Below are positions 52,539-64,000 of a DNA stretch of 64,000 nt, piece by piece. Source of the stretch: Chondrosia reniformis. Lineage: Eukaryota > Porifera > Demospongiae > Chondrillida > Chondrillidae. Numbering within the stretch: the stretch's first letter is position 1; every line of letters starts with the position of its first letter. Location of the stretch: contig OX359193.1 in assembly GCA_947172415.1 (NCBI GenBank), positions 6,318,501 to 6,382,500 on the forward strand. Direction: 5' to 3'. A program made the translations under genes and the position numbers. The notes under the pieces were generated by a model, which was not told where the DNA came from, did no database searches, and was given only the letters and a program-made list of their open reading frames with translations.

Positions 52539-55500
52539 ATGGCTAGCGCTCTGGCTACATCTTCTGGCTTTAAAAAGAGCTTGATCCGTTGGGAAGAATT
52601 GGAAATAGAATTATCCTCACAAATCAAGCAAGTCTTACGGAGAAATGGTTTTCGTAAAATGACACCAGTGCAAGTTAGTGGTTCTACAAGGATGCCTACA
52701 TTTAATTTGAAGCCGATTTTTCACTTTACAGTCTGCATCAATCCCACTGATGCTTCAACATAAAGATGTTGCTGTGGAAGCTGTAAGTTTATGACTTTTG
52801 TGTAGCTGTGCTTAGGGTTCATTGGTAAATTAGGCAGTGAGTGGTGGCCATTTAAATGTAAATGTGACTTTGTTTGCAGTTGTCTTAGTCTTGTAGACAT
52901 TCTCACGTTTGCCTTACCAGTGTAGACTTAGGTGTTGTCACCCTGCCAAGTGGAAGTCTGTTCCATCTCACAGATCCACCCAGAGACATGAGGTGGTTGG
53001 GTAGACACTTAATTATGCATTAAATTTATACTTAGGTAACTGGATCGGGGAAAACCCTCTCGTTTGTTATCCCAATCATTGAAATGCTGCTAAAGTGAGT
53101 ATTAGTACATGAATCATTTGGGGCATCTCCCTTTCACTCTTCATGAACCTGTGTGTAGATATGGGCCTATTAGGAGACATCAAGTTTTAGCACTTGTTAT
53201 AAGCCCCACAAGAGAACTGGCCAATCAGATTGCAGAAGTGTTCAGACTGTTCCTAGGAGACCTGCCCAGTGTCAGTCTGGCCTGCTACACTGGTGGAAAG
53301 GACAATGCTATAACAGTGAATCACTTCAATACCGAAGGGTAAGCATGCCACTGTGCCATCCTTACAAACCTGTAATATGTACACATGGTGTAGTATTTTA
53401 AGATCCAAATCATTAACCATTTTAAGAGCTTTCAGCTGATTTCTGCACATTTGGACTGAAATGTTTAGTATAGTAATCCTTTTATAGTGCTAATGTGATA
53501 GTTGGAACTCCAGGACACCTGAGGGAGCTCCTAGTGTTACCTGTCAGCCATCTTGCCCGGGGAGTGAAGTCTGTAGAGTTTCTCATTCTGGATGAAGCAG
53601 ATCGTTTGCTGGATATGGGATTCAAGGAATGGTGCTTATGTACCGCAGTACCTTCTACTGTCATGTTACCTTCCCTCTTTCATTACGTTCTGTAGTTTAA
53701 ATGAAATATTAAGTTTTCTTCCCAAGCAAAGAAGAACTGTAAGTTGGGATAATGAGATACCCGTGGGATGATGAGATACCCGTGGGATGATGAGATACCC
53801 GTGGGATGATGAGATACCCATGGGATGATGAGATACCTGTAGGATGATGAGATACCCGTGGGATGATGAGATACCCGTGGGATGATGAGATACCCGTGGG
53901 ATGATGAGATACCCGTGGGATGATTTGTTACACATAATGTTTTTGTGTTTGTTTCCATGTAAAGGGCTTGTTTTCAGCCACTCAAACTCGTCAGTTAGAA
54001 GACTTAGTGAGAGCGGGACTGAGGAATCCTGTCTTTGTTAAAGTGCAAGAAAGACAAACTTTAAACTCAACAGTTCCCAAGGAACTAACAAACTATTACA
54101 CAGTTAGTATATACACAGTCCTATACAGGACACGCCCAGCAATTGTTATCACAGTCTACTCTATCAGTGCCTCACATACGTACCATTAATGGGAACATTT
54201 AGATAGAAGAGGTCACATATACAGTATGTGCATATAGTGACTGTGTAAGGTTAGCTGATACTATGTCTGTAGATAGTCGCACCAGAGAAGAAGCTATCTC
54301 ATTTGGTGTCCTTTCTCAAGACACACAAGGTATGACGTATACACTCTTTGTGGTGTCCTAGGATGTTTGGGAAATGTATTATAACTCGGGACTCATTCAT
54401 TCTGCATGCATAGGATCAGAAGATGATGGTGTTCTTTGCTACCTGTGCTAGTGTGGACTACATGTTTGCTGTACTACCAAAGTATGTCCCATCTTGTGGG
54501 CCAACCGCTCTTTGTTGTTAGATTTGTAGAGTGTAGCCTGAAGGTCTGCCTAACACAGTTTGTCCTCTGTCACCTCAGATTGGCTGTCGAGTGCACTTTT
54601 CTTGCTTTGCATGGGAAAATGAAGACCAAGAGGCAAAATGTGTTTGATCGCTTCACTAGTATGGATAGGTAAGGGAACTTTTCAGTATATTCTAGTAATC
54701 CCCAGTATATTTTAGTAATCCTGAATATATTATATTAGTAGCCTCATTATACTTCAGTAATCCCTTGTATATTCTTGTAATTTAGTGGAATTTTATTGTG
54801 TACCGATGTAATGGCAAGAGGTGTGGACTTCCCACAAGTTCATTGGGTCCTTCAGTATGACCCCCCCTCTATTACAAGGTGGGTGTGTCTAGTTGTCATG
54901 ACAACATGTCAAATATAATTTGCCACTTTGATTGCAGTGTGTTTGTTCATCGGTGTGGAAGAACTGCTCGAATTGGTAACTTTGGACAGGCCCTTCTGTA
55001 CTTACTGCCCAGTGAAGAATCCTTTGTGGATTTCCTAACACTCAATCAAAGCATAGTTTTAGAAACTATTGATAATGAACTACTGAGTTCTGATGCCATC
55101 AAAGATGTTACTCCTAGCATCAAAGAACTTGCACTAAAAGATAGGTATATATATATATATATGTAGGTGTATCACATGATTGTCACCTGACACCTTCATG
55201 CCATTGTAGAGCCATTTATGAGAAAGGAAACAAAGCCTTTGTGTCATACATACAATCATACAGTAAATATGAGTGTGGACTCATTTTTCAGATTAAAGGT
55301 ACACTTGTAGTTGTGACAGACATTATCTCTCTGCCAATGTTCAATATTACGTACTTGGCAACTGGTAGAGCTCAAGGTAGGGGAGCTGGCTGAAGGTATG
55401 GGTCTACTGAGGCTACCTAAAATGCCTGAATTAAGGGGCAAGGATATTACAGGGTTTACCCCATCTGATGCTGACCTCAGTCAAGTAAAGTACAAGTGAG

Positions 55501-55936
55501 ATGGACTTCTGTGCTATATTTACATACATGATTCACATAATGCATGACACTTCATATAAGGGATAAAGGTAGAGAAAAGCAAAGAAAAGAGCTTTGGAAA
55601 CAAAAGAAGGAGAAACTAAAAGAAAAGAGAATGGCAGATAAACTTAAAGTTGTTTAATATTTTCTAAAGGAAAGTTTTGTGCAATCTTGAATGTTTTTGT
55701 TTTATTTCAGAGTTACAAAAAGAAGAGGTTAACTAAAACGGCAAAAGGAAAGAAGCATAATACAATGAGTGTGGAGGACTTTGAGGAACTAGCAGAAGGA
55801 GCAAGATTACTGAAGAAATACAAGACAGGAAAGGTTCATCTATATTTACTCCTTCAATCAATCAACTCATTATCTCAATCCTACATTCCTCTAGATTAGC
55901 AAAGAAGACTTTGAAAGTAAACTTGAAGATTTATGA
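52539..55936 (+). CDS. DDX55: DEAD-box RNA helicase DDX55 (Spb4 homologue)
   Basis: ATP-dependent RNA helicase for 60S ribosomal subunit assembly in the nucleolus. Exons: 52539-52673, 52732-52782, 53036-53094, 53159-53338, 53488-53631, 53696-53738, 53965-54102, 54273-54329, 54414-54481, 54579-54668, 54786-54878, 54938-55144, 55210-55298, 55379-55495, 55561-55648, 55711-55833 and 55895-55936. Motifs in order: Q motif MTPVQSASIP, I VTGSGKT, Ia PTRELA, Ib TPGH (usually TPGR), [46 protein letters not shown] and [12 protein letters not shown]. The C-terminal DDX55 extension follows ([32 protein letters not shown], then lysine-rich). It ends FESKLEDL. Confidence 0.96.
53744..53928. repeat. 19-bp minisatellite in a DDX55 intron (about 9 copies)
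   Basis: Copies of gggatgatgagatacccgt, one with ccat and one with tgta in place of the usual bases. The array fills nearly all of the intron between exons 53696-53738 and 53965-54102. Confidence 0.95.
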
Positions 55937-56102
55937 GTCTCAGCATTATATCGACCATTTTCATTTCTCTGCAATTCACTTCACATGTATATGGTTTTTT
56001 AGATTATGGTACAACATGATTTTTACTGTTATTTGGTAAATATTATACCATATAAAATTGACTGTATATAAAAACAATTCCTTGTTTACATACATATGTA
56101 TA

Positions 56103-58195
56103 TTAAGCATTTTCCTGTTTGTCAAGTGCAAATGATGGTATGCGTACATCAAAGGTTTTGCCATCATGAGTTTCCATTCTGAAAGTGCCCCTTCAAATTG
56201 AGAACCGAAAAGAGGATTAATGGTACATGTGGTCAGATGGTGCCAATGCATGAATAATCGATGTGATAATCAAACCACAAGTAATAATCAATGAAACATC
56301 ATAAAGAGGAAAAAACACGAAAGAAGCAATTGCTGGGAATTGAACCCAGGACAGCCGGTTATGACCACCAGTTGCTCTGCCACTGAGCTACAACTGCCAC
56401 AGCAATACCTCTCCCATGTTCTCCCTCTTAAACTAACTACAACAAATAATCAGTGTACATTCTTAATTAGTGGTGATTCACTTCATCAGACAAGCTGATA
56501 ATCAAGACCATGCATGTATAGTTGGCTGTACTGTACTGTACTTACCACATGAATCCATTGGGAGCCTGTAGAGATACATGACTGCTATACTGGAAGGCTG
56601 GGGAGCCGGGAGACAAAACTGGTTCCTATATACACATAATGAGAACACACACAGTTAGAAGTGTTGCACAATCATTGTACCACCCAGTGATATATTTAGA
56701 GACCCCCCTGAGTATGAATGTGTTGCAAAAGATTTACCAAAGTACGTACATCTCTAAATGTACGGTCAAAAGATGCAGGTTAACCATCTAAAATGTATTC
56801 AAAGTGAGCTAGCCAGAAAATGAATTAGTATAAGCAGATCAAGCTACTGGCCAATGAGAACACATTGTACTATTTACTTGTCCAATCACTCCCTTTCCCT
56901 TAATTGTCTCAAGGGTATCATGGGAGCTGTAGATCCTCCAGTGTCGTTCCCTCAGTTGCACGTGCTCCTGAGTAGAGTTCTCCAACCTGACCGAATACCT
57001 CCACTGTAAGACAAGGTTATGCAACTCACTGACAGCTAGTGATCCATGCATGTATTTAGGGGCTTACCCAATGGACTTTTGAATGCTGACCCTCCTAAAC
57101 AATGAGAAAGTAGAGGTCATGTGATGTCACATGCAGGTCACCTGACAGTCACATGACTAACCCTAACTCCCATATAAAAAGGCATTATAGTGACTCTAAT
57201 GCCATTGGTTGTTTCAATGTGTACATCTGTCAGAGAGAGCCACTGATGGTTCTGATCTCTCCAGTTGAAGAGAATATCTCTTGGAACAAAATTATAGGCT
57301 ACATATGTGATGGAACAGAGTGTGTTTATGAAGGTATGAGAAATAAATGGTCAAAGATACGCTCTATCTTACTGTTTGTGTCCGTAGAAGGAGCAAAGAA
57401 TTGTCCAAACAGCTCGTGCTGGAATTGTGAGGTGTTGGTGTAGGGCAGGACATCATCGTGACTTACATAATCTAGACCTGTTGGGGAAGAAATCACATGA
57501 CCTCATCACATGGGTCTCACATGACTGTCACATGACCATACCTGGTATACTAATTACATTGGAACTGCTGGATGTGGCTAAGAATGTGATAGACTCTGGT
57601 TGAGACCTCTGCATGCGAGCAACACATAACATCATTTGAAGCAACCTTTGGACGCTGGAGTCTTAAGCTTACTATATAGGGGAAGTCCCTGTGATCAATC
57701 AATGTTTGATAATACAATCTTTTTTCTACTTGAAGTTTTTTAATTTGCTCCATTATAAAATGGCTACTGTCTTCACTACTGTTTGCAGTGTCAGCAGTAC
57801 TGGGAGCAGGAAGCTGCGGTGACCTGCCGTCACACTTGTCCCTGTCATACACATCTGCCAGCCAGTGAAAGAGAATCACTCCTCTATACCCAAATATCCT
57901 GTGGATGAAAAACTGGCCAATAGGATACAATGAGATTACTACAGCAGCATTACGTGACACCTATGGTATAGTACCTACCTGACCAACGTCGTACTGTCCA
58001 TCTAACTTTACAGTTTCGAATTTACCAACTTCATACAATCTAAGAAAGTTCTTACAATGACACAATACGTTTGGTTCAAATATAACAAACTTACTTTGTT
58101 CCGTCTAAGACTGAAGAGGTCGCGTGTACCAGTCTGCGGGGCGCAATCAGCTCTCGGAGTGCCAATCTATTCAAAATGACACGAAGAGAAGACAT
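56103..58195 (-). CDS. POLDIP2: Polymerase delta-interacting protein 2 (PDIP38)
   Basis: Mainly mitochondrial matrix protein that also binds DNA polymerase delta and PrimPol in other animals. Exons in transcript order: 58095-58195, 57979-58039, 57558-57912, 57373-57477, about 57165-57290, 57068-57094, 56878-57003, 56546-56625 and 56103-56190. The N-terminus MSSLRVILNRLALRELIAPR is Arg/Leu-rich, like a mitochondrial presequence. A YccV/HspQ-like domain follows (FFIHRIFGYRGVILFHWLAD, then YYQTLIDHRDFP and LDYVSHDDVLPYTNTSQ). The ApaG/DUF525 domain covers WWRYSVRLENSTQEHVQLRE, RHWRIYS, KGVIGQEPVLSPGSPAFQYS and GTFRMETHDGKTFDVRIPSF. The stop is 167 bases from the convergent DDX55 stop. A tRNA-like sequence lies in the last intron, same strand. 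Confidence 0.95.
56325..56397 (-). tRNA. tRNA-like gene in the last intron of POLDIP2 (anticodon ambiguous)
   Basis: The minus strand gives a cloverleaf. Acceptor arms GCAGTTG and CAATTGC pair fully (one G-T). D arm: GCTC/GAGC. Anticodon stem: CTGGT/ACCGG. T arm: CTGGG-TTCAATT-CCCAG. The A box TAGCTCAGTGG and B box GGTTCAATTCC both fit, and a TTTTTT pol III terminator follows about 10 bases downstream (56311-56316 on the plus strand). The anticodon loop GGTCATA lacks T at position 33, and an extra A precedes the stem. CAT (Met) or TCA are the possible anticodons. It is either an odd tRNA, a pseudogene, or the head of a tRNA-derived element. Confidence 0.65.
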
Positions 58196-58271
58196 TTCTA
58201 ACGGCGTTTGTCATGTGACTTGGGGAATCCCCCATTACTTTGGCCTAAAACAAGTAGCCATAAACCCAGCC
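58196..58271. promoter_or_regulatory. Divergent promoter between POLDIP2 and STMP1
   Basis: The two ATGs are 76 bases apart. The STMP1 reading frame remains open upstream to an ATG at about 58176, inside POLDIP2 exon 1 on the other strand. The 5' ends may therefore overlap. Confidence 0.55.
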
Positions 58272-58597
58272 ATGAAGAACTTTACAAGTCTTATAGTATG
58301 TATATTATGACAATAATCTATTTCCTGTACTACATGCATGAGATTGTTATTGTCATGTAGATTGGTCTGGCCGTTGGGGGCGTTTATGGGGTATACCTTG
58401 CGCAGAATTATGAGGTGAGCGCTTCACGACAGCTTTAAATTCAAGTTTCATTTACAATACATCTAAAGGTAACATCATCTGTATATCTGATTTCTTTTAA
58501 TTATTTGAAGGTGCCAAACGTGTCGGACATACTAGCGAGGTTAATAAATACAGCTCAGTCCTATGAGAAAGACAAAGGCAAGCAATCGAAGGATTAA
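58272..58597 (+). CDS. STMP1: STMP1 homologue, short mitochondrial transmembrane microprotein
   Basis: Microprotein of about 54 residues in three tiny exons: 58272-58295, 58361-58414 and 58511-58597, too small to stand out as an ORF. The sequence is MKNFTSLI, then IGLAVGGVYGVYLAQNYE, then VPNVSDILARLINTAQSYEK and a charged tail ending KQSKD. The single membrane segment followed by G-x-YLAQNY-(D/E)-(I/V)PN is the STMP1 (C7orf73, Mm47/mitolamban) signature. The vertebrate protein has 47 residues and sits in the inner mitochondrial membrane. I chose the ATG at 58272 because it gives the family length. An in-frame ATG at about 58176 would add 32 residues without similarity. Its neighbour POLDIP2 is also mitochondrial. 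Confidence 0.88.
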
Positions 58598-59097
58598 CTG
58601 TGTACATGCAACCATAGACATATTGTAACTGTCAAATTTTGATCAAATTATTTGTATGTTTTGAGTATCTTCATTCCATGTTTTGTGTACATACGTACTT
58701 ATATACAGTACATACAGTGCAAGTTACAGTAATGTATAATGTAATATACATAATGTCAATGAATAAACAAGTACAAAAATAGATAATGTACGTACGTAGA
58801 TCTTTTGTATCTACTGCCATATGATTAGATCTGTGCTGCATGAACAACTTAAGTAATAACATCAATACACCATTTTTCTTACATGCTATACATCTTATAA
58901 ATCAAATCTAGCTGGGCCAACTTTCAGTTCTTTGTATGGCATGTCACAATATATTATATGTCAATGTCAGAATATACACTTTGTATGTACAAGTACAAGT
59001 AAAAGAAAAATAGAAGATATATATATGTAGATGTTTTGAAGAGTTTGAAAAATAGTATATTAATAAAAATAATGGACATAAAAGGTATCTGTGATAT
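58598..59097. other. Convergent 3' flanks
   Basis: AT-rich sequence with TATATA and TACGTA runs between STMP1 and the coiled-coil gene. No exon or RNA gene recognised. Confidence 0.5.
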
Positions 59098-62000
59098 CTA
59101 CTTCCCGGCTCTTTCTCGCTGTAACAGCAAGTGCTCCTACAAGACAAGGACGGCAAGACAGTGATTGATGGATTACATATGTAGTTATGTAAGTCAACAA
59201 CTAACCTTGTTGAGCTGTTTCAGTTGGTTCTGAAGCTGTGTATACTCCTTAGCCCTCTCAACCAGAGCTGACTTTTGCCTTTCAATCTGTTTCTCTTGGC
59301 TCTGAGGAACACATTATCACACAATAGTATAATCACAGTAGTTCCTCAGAATAGAGGAGGGTATACCTTAAGGGCTATTTGTAGCTGCCTTATGACAATC
59401 TGACTGTCATTTGGAGTATTAGTCTGACTTCCATTTTCTTTAACTGAATTGGGAGTGAGACTGGTAGCTGCCTGACCTGCAGGAGTATCTTTGGATAGTC
59501 TGGCCTCTTGTTCCTTCAAAGCCTTAGACTTTTCAATCTGCAATTCTGCCCTCAACTTTCGCAATGCTGCCACCTAGCACAATAGGAAGTCGTTATGCAA
59601 CACATAGCTAACCATATGGATATCAGTTACAAACACACACCTTTTCCCTTTGAGCATTGGAAGCCATCTGTCTTTCTGTTTCAGCTTGCCTCTTCAATTC
59701 AGAGACCTGTTCCCTCAGTTCCAGAAGGAGTTGTTTGGCAATGATCAAAGCTGTCTGCCTAAGTGTTTCACCTTTCCTGGAAACATACACATGTAGTTCA
59801 TACAACATACTACAAGTTCTTATGTATCAGATGATATAGTATAGACAGTGACAATACCTCATAGTTCCTATGTAACGTACATACATGGCACATGAAGATT
59901 TGTTAGGAAGGAACACCTCCCATCACACTCAATGTCATACATTCATTTACGTAACATACGTACGTATGCTTACCAGCCCCCAACTTAATTGTGCTCATGG
60001 ACAAATAAGAGTATGGTGTTTTTATAGATCTTGGAATTGTTGTAAATACTACTGTATCTTACTTTGAGGTTGGCTGGGATAGCTTAGTTTGACGCTTTCC
60101 AAGTGCCATTGAGACCAAGTGAAACTCATTAGTTACTTCTTTAAGGAAGAGTTTGTCTTCCTCTTCAATACTTCGGAGAAAATCCTTTTCATGCTCTTGG
60201 AGACGGAGCTCCTCTGATTTTCTCTTTGTAATTTCTCCTTCCAGCTTATGAACCTTATTGTTCAGTTTGTCTACTTCCACCTTATGCTCTACCGATAGCT
60301 GTTGCTTAATAAGGCTTATTTCCTCCTTCATTGCCGCTGTCGCCTGCTCTTTGGCACTTAAAATGGCAGCCTGCTTTTCAGCTTGGAGAGTCTTCACCTT
60401 TGATTTCTCCAACTCCAGTCCCTAATAATAATAGGACCAAATGTGTAATGATGCAAGATGTACCATCCAAAAGATTATGATGTGATGGTATTCAGAAGAA
60501 ATCCTTCTTTCATTTTTAAGTAAAAAGAAGCTATGAAAAACAGGCAATATTTTTCTATGTACATACGTATATATGTATTACATATGTATGTATACAGTGT
60601 ATGTACGTATACCAGTTTAAAGCTCATAAACAATCCACAGGCTCAAAAAACTAAGAAGAGAACTAAAATGCTCAGAACATTCGGAGAGACAAAGGCAGTC
60701 AATTCATAATAGAACTACGTATGTACTTTGAAGCAAACAATGAGGAAATAAAAACGTACTACACATCATCTTACATGTCTAATTTCCTGAAGTTGTTGTT
60801 TCAAAGAGTTTACAGTCTCTTTCTCTTGTTCAAGTTGTGTCTTAAGGGATCTCTGCAAGGCAGCCTGCTCCTGTTGATATGCTGCCTTCTCCTTAGTAGC
60901 TGCATCTTTAAACTCCTTCTCCAAAGACAACTTCAGACTGGACACTGTACTTGCCAACTAATAATGGAGAGTACAATTGATTTGAAAGTGCAACTACATA
61001 TGTAAGTCTTGAGGCATAGCCTGTAAACACCTTCTCATTGGATGCTTTCAAAATCTCCTCCTTCTCCTGGGAAAACTGTTTCTCCATATCTACTAAATTC
61101 TTTTTAGTCTTCTTCAGTTCCAGATCTGAGTTCTAACAAGCCAAACATAGTATGCAAATGGTAAAGTTAAGAAGGTACGTAGTGGCTGTGTGAATCCACA
61201 GCCATACATACGTACGTACATATATACGTATGTGTGCATATACGTAAGTAGGATTTACCTGTAATTTCTGTTCCAGCTCCTTTGCTTGTGTGCTGTGCTT
61301 CTGTTTGGCACCGCTAAGTGCAGCATGCTTTTCTTCTATGAGTTTCTCTTTCAGTTCCAACAATTCCTTTTGTTTTTGTGTGTTTGCAATTTCTTCAGCC
61401 TTTGTGAATGCAACTTTCTTTTCTCTTGTCAACTGTTTCTCTGCACGTTTGGCTTCCTCTATCAGCTGTTCCTTCAGTTTCCTCTCCTTCTCTCTAAACT
61501 CCCGGCGATGTTCAACCAGTTCTTCAGAGAGAGCAAGAGCAGCAATGTCTCTCTCCTTGGCTATGGACCTAGCTAATGTCAGCTCTCGATCCTTTTCTTG
61601 TAGAAACCTCTTTATATCTGCCATTTCTTGACTGAACTTATCCTTTACCTTGTTCAACTCTTCCTCCTTCTCCTACAGGGAAGAACAAAAGCATCAAGTT
61701 GATACGTACATATAGCATGCATACATACATATGAATAATCTAATACACCATTTTTCAACTTATCAACATACTAAACTAAATCTACTTTAGAGTAAAGACC
61801 TATAGGGACTAAACCTAGTGAGAGCTTTGGATGAGGATACAAGAGTTTTCTCCTTCTACTTCTCTTCTCCACTGGACTAGACAGCTGTTTTTGGGAATTT
61901 CATCCCTCATCAGTGACCATATGTAGTATATCATATTATCAGTAAATATTCAAACAATGATTAATCATGTATTGTATATATTACACTAAAGTAAGTGGCA

Positions 62001-64000
62001 CCACAACCTCTCTGATGATCACACCAGATGTGATTACTATACAAGGAATGACATCATCCTCCCAGGAGTATCAAACTGACCTTTACTATCCTAGCCTTCA
62101 TTTCATAGAGAGCATTATTGTTGTCTTTTGTAAGCCGAATCTCCAACTGATTTATTTCAACCTTGTGATCCTTCTGAATATCCTTCAAACGTGATTGAGC
62201 ACTATCACGTTCCTATGGAAACCAGAACACAGTCAATGACATCGATCCAGGAAGCCCTAAAAGAGATTGTAAGTGTGTACTGACTTGGCTGAGAGAAGCT
62301 ATCCTTTTGTCAGCTTTGTCTCTGCTAATCTTTAAATCCTGTCTGTACTGTTCTATTTGATGATTTAATTCAGTGACTTCGATTGAATGAGCTTGTGTCA
62401 ACTGATCCAGAAAAGCAGTGCTCTAAGTGGGTAAAAACACAAATAAGCTTATCAAAACTCACCAACCGTATTCATTAGTTCCCATGGAAATGTACGTGTG
62501 TGTATGTCTCCACTTACATCAGTCGCATCCAGTTGGTGATGATCTGCATCTTGGTTCTGGGGCCTAGGAGTGGATAAAACATTAGATCCATGATAGGCAC
62601 TTCCTGTTAAGGAATCACTTGTGGGAGATTTGAAAGAACAGGAAGTGTCCTTAGCAAATACTTCCTTCTCTGTTAAGGAGAAGGTATTCTGTGGAGACAC
62701 CTTCTCCTTTGAGCCTTTATCCTGCACTTCCTCTTGTGTAGAACAGGAAGTAGATTTTGTAGCCTCCATTTTCCCATCTAAAGAGGGGCCACCAAAGTTT
62801 GGTTTCTCTTCTGAGCAACCCTCATCCAGATGAATTGTAGGAGATAAGAGAGTTTCATCCTCAGCTTTGGGAGAGTGCAATAGCATTGGTGTCTTTTTTA
62901 GGTTCATGAGATGTGTTCGGATAGACAGGGAATGGTCCAGTGAGCTGCGTTCCTTAGGAATGGGGAGGTAGTTCATTTCTATGTTGTCAAGCTCAAACAG
63001 AGGTCTGCCTATGAAAGTCTCTGCTTCAGAAAGTGTTCGTTGGGACTCTGCTATACTCAGGCCTCCACTGCCACTGATGAGTGTACTTGCATCTGACATC
63101 CGATGATGGACAGCGCTAGGGACTTCGGGAGCGTCACACTTTTCATTTGGTGACGGTTCTGACTCAGTTGAGGAATGAGCTTCTGAAAGATCATCAAATT
63201 TTCGAGAAGCCAAGTCATCATTAACCTCCACTCTACAGCTGGCCACGCTTCCTGAGCTCTCTGACCAAGCTGGAGGAGGTATCGAGAGAAAGGAAGGACT
63301 TAATCCATCAACTTGTACTTGCTCCTCTGTAAGCTGACAGACTGACAGGTCAGGCTGATTATTCTGAATTCTTCGGGTCGTTGCTTCCTGTCGAAGAGTT
63401 GATAGCTCGTTAAAGGGCCAAATTTGCTCTTGGGTTTCAAGATCTCCTTCACTGGGTTGCTGAGACAACCACTTCAGTAGAGACAGATTAGGGTTGTGGT
63501 TTATTCCCTTCTTCCGAGTGCGAGGACTGGAAGGAGGTTGTGTCGGCTTAGTCTCCTCTGCAGTCAAGTCTGGTCTAGGAGTAGGTTCCCCCTGCACCTC
63601 ATCATCATAAGAAGTGATTGAAAAGTAGATGGTATCGGCAGATTGGGTGCTGAGTAGAGATTCCATGCTATGCCTGCAGCCCTCCCTAGATGGCTGTGCA
63701 GATGGATTGGTCTGGACGGGCAATCTGTGCTGAGGAGGACAGAGGTGGACTGAAGATGATCTGGGGTCTATATCAGGAGAGCTGACAGATGGTTTAGGGG
63801 ATTCCCTGGGGCTGACCAAAGGAGAGAGCTGACTGGCTGTCTCTTCGAGCACAGTTTCAAGTGGTTGTCCCTTCACATAGGGGAAGTACGGGAGATCAGG
63901 GAGGGAAGAGAAAGGAATCGGTTTGGTTGTGCCCGGGCGGCCGGTGATAGCAAAATTAGTTGCACTTGTGCCAGAAGGCATATCTCTAGCAGCCTCATCC
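59098..64000 (-). CDS. Large coiled-coil protein, partial (5' end beyond window)
   Basis: I cannot assign a family. The first and largest exon seen (about 62517 to the right edge) remains open at the edge, with DEAARD before MPSGTSATNF, so the start may lie outside. It encodes about 480 residues of Ser/Pro-rich disordered sequence (LPDLPYFPYVKGQPLETVLE, NHNPNLSLLKWLSQQPSEGD, SIAESQRTLSEAETFIGRPL). Then follow about eight exons of almost continuous coiled coil (for example near 62150-62390, 61260-61673, 60770-60957, 60060-60420, 59640-59780 and 59366-59573), rich in Lys, Glu and Gln. The 60060-60420 exon has SIEEEDKLFLKEVTNEFHLV. The last two exons are 59206-59301 (QLQNQLKQLNK) and 59098-59136 (EHLLLQRERAGK, stop). 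The architecture is typical of centrosomal or Golgi coiled-coil proteins; that is inference only. Confidence 0.75.
61795..61925 (-). mobile_element. Dispersed repeat family 2, inverted copy
   Basis: Reads in reverse complement as ggtcactgatgagggatgaa, then gtagaaggagaaaactcttg, tatcctcatccaaagctctc and actaggtttagtccctatag. It follows the same order as the copies at 3905, 20390 and 44700. Lies in an intron of the coiled-coil gene. Confidence 0.75.

Noticed and set aside
58176..58271. Upstream ATG as the STMP1 start
   Set aside because: It would add 32 residues without similarity, lies antisense in POLDIP2 exon 1, and the downstream ATG gives the family length. Kept only as an open possibility.

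Overview
The window is animal nuclear DNA from a compact, intron-rich genome. Genes are split into many short exons by GT-AG introns, often only 40-300 bases long. The proteins are metazoan: a ciliary transition-zone B9 protein, a DHHC5/8-type palmitoyltransferase, Rab35, USP30, BLTP2/Hobbit and STMP1. The AT-rich background, very tight gene spacing and abundant minisatellites suggest a basal animal such as a demosponge. That taxonomic guess is inference. Exon borders were read by eye from splice sites and reading frame, and coordinates on long genes are gene spans, not continuous coding.

Layout. 1-3191: tandem repeats and dispersed elements. 3192-7795 (+): TRMT44-like tRNA Um44 methyltransferase. 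8441-12973 (+): two-RRM Musashi/DAZAP1-like protein. 12974-19739: about 6.8 kb with no gene I can support, including a GC-richer block at 13740-14720. 19740-25383 (-): ZDHHC5/8-like palmitoyltransferase, one intron of which holds a 66-copy, 40-bp minisatellite. 25732-29567 (+): MKS1. 29824-31985 (+): coiled-coil adaptor resembling BICDL/CDR2. 32380-44086 (-): BLTP2/KIAA0100/Hobbit lipid-transfer protein. 44173-46101 (+): RAB35. 46237-48759 (-): USP30. 48838-50102 (+): POLR2E/RPB5. 50306-51328 (-): unrecognised acidic protein. 51475-52340 (-): RPL6. 52539-55936 (+): DDX55. 56103-58195 (-): POLDIP2, with a tRNA-like sequence in its last intron. 58272-58597 (+): STMP1 microprotein. 59098-64000 (-): large coiled-coil protein running off the right edge.

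Five divergent pairs share very short intergenic regions (ATG to ATG about 76-350 bp): ZDHHC/MKS1, BLTP2/RAB35, USP30/POLR2E, RPL6/DDX55 and POLDIP2/STMP1. These are probably bidirectional promoters. Several neighbours end tail to tail within 140-200 bp. The genes do not form one pathway. They are mostly housekeeping functions (tRNA modification, transcription, translation, ribosome assembly), membrane traffic and contact sites (RAB35, BLTP2, ZDHHC), mitochondrial proteins (USP30, POLDIP2, STMP1) and cilia (MKS1).

The non-coding signals that stand out are the number of intronic minisatellites, two dispersed repeat families, and palindromic RFX X-box-like 14-mers recurring outside exons, one of them just inside MKS1.
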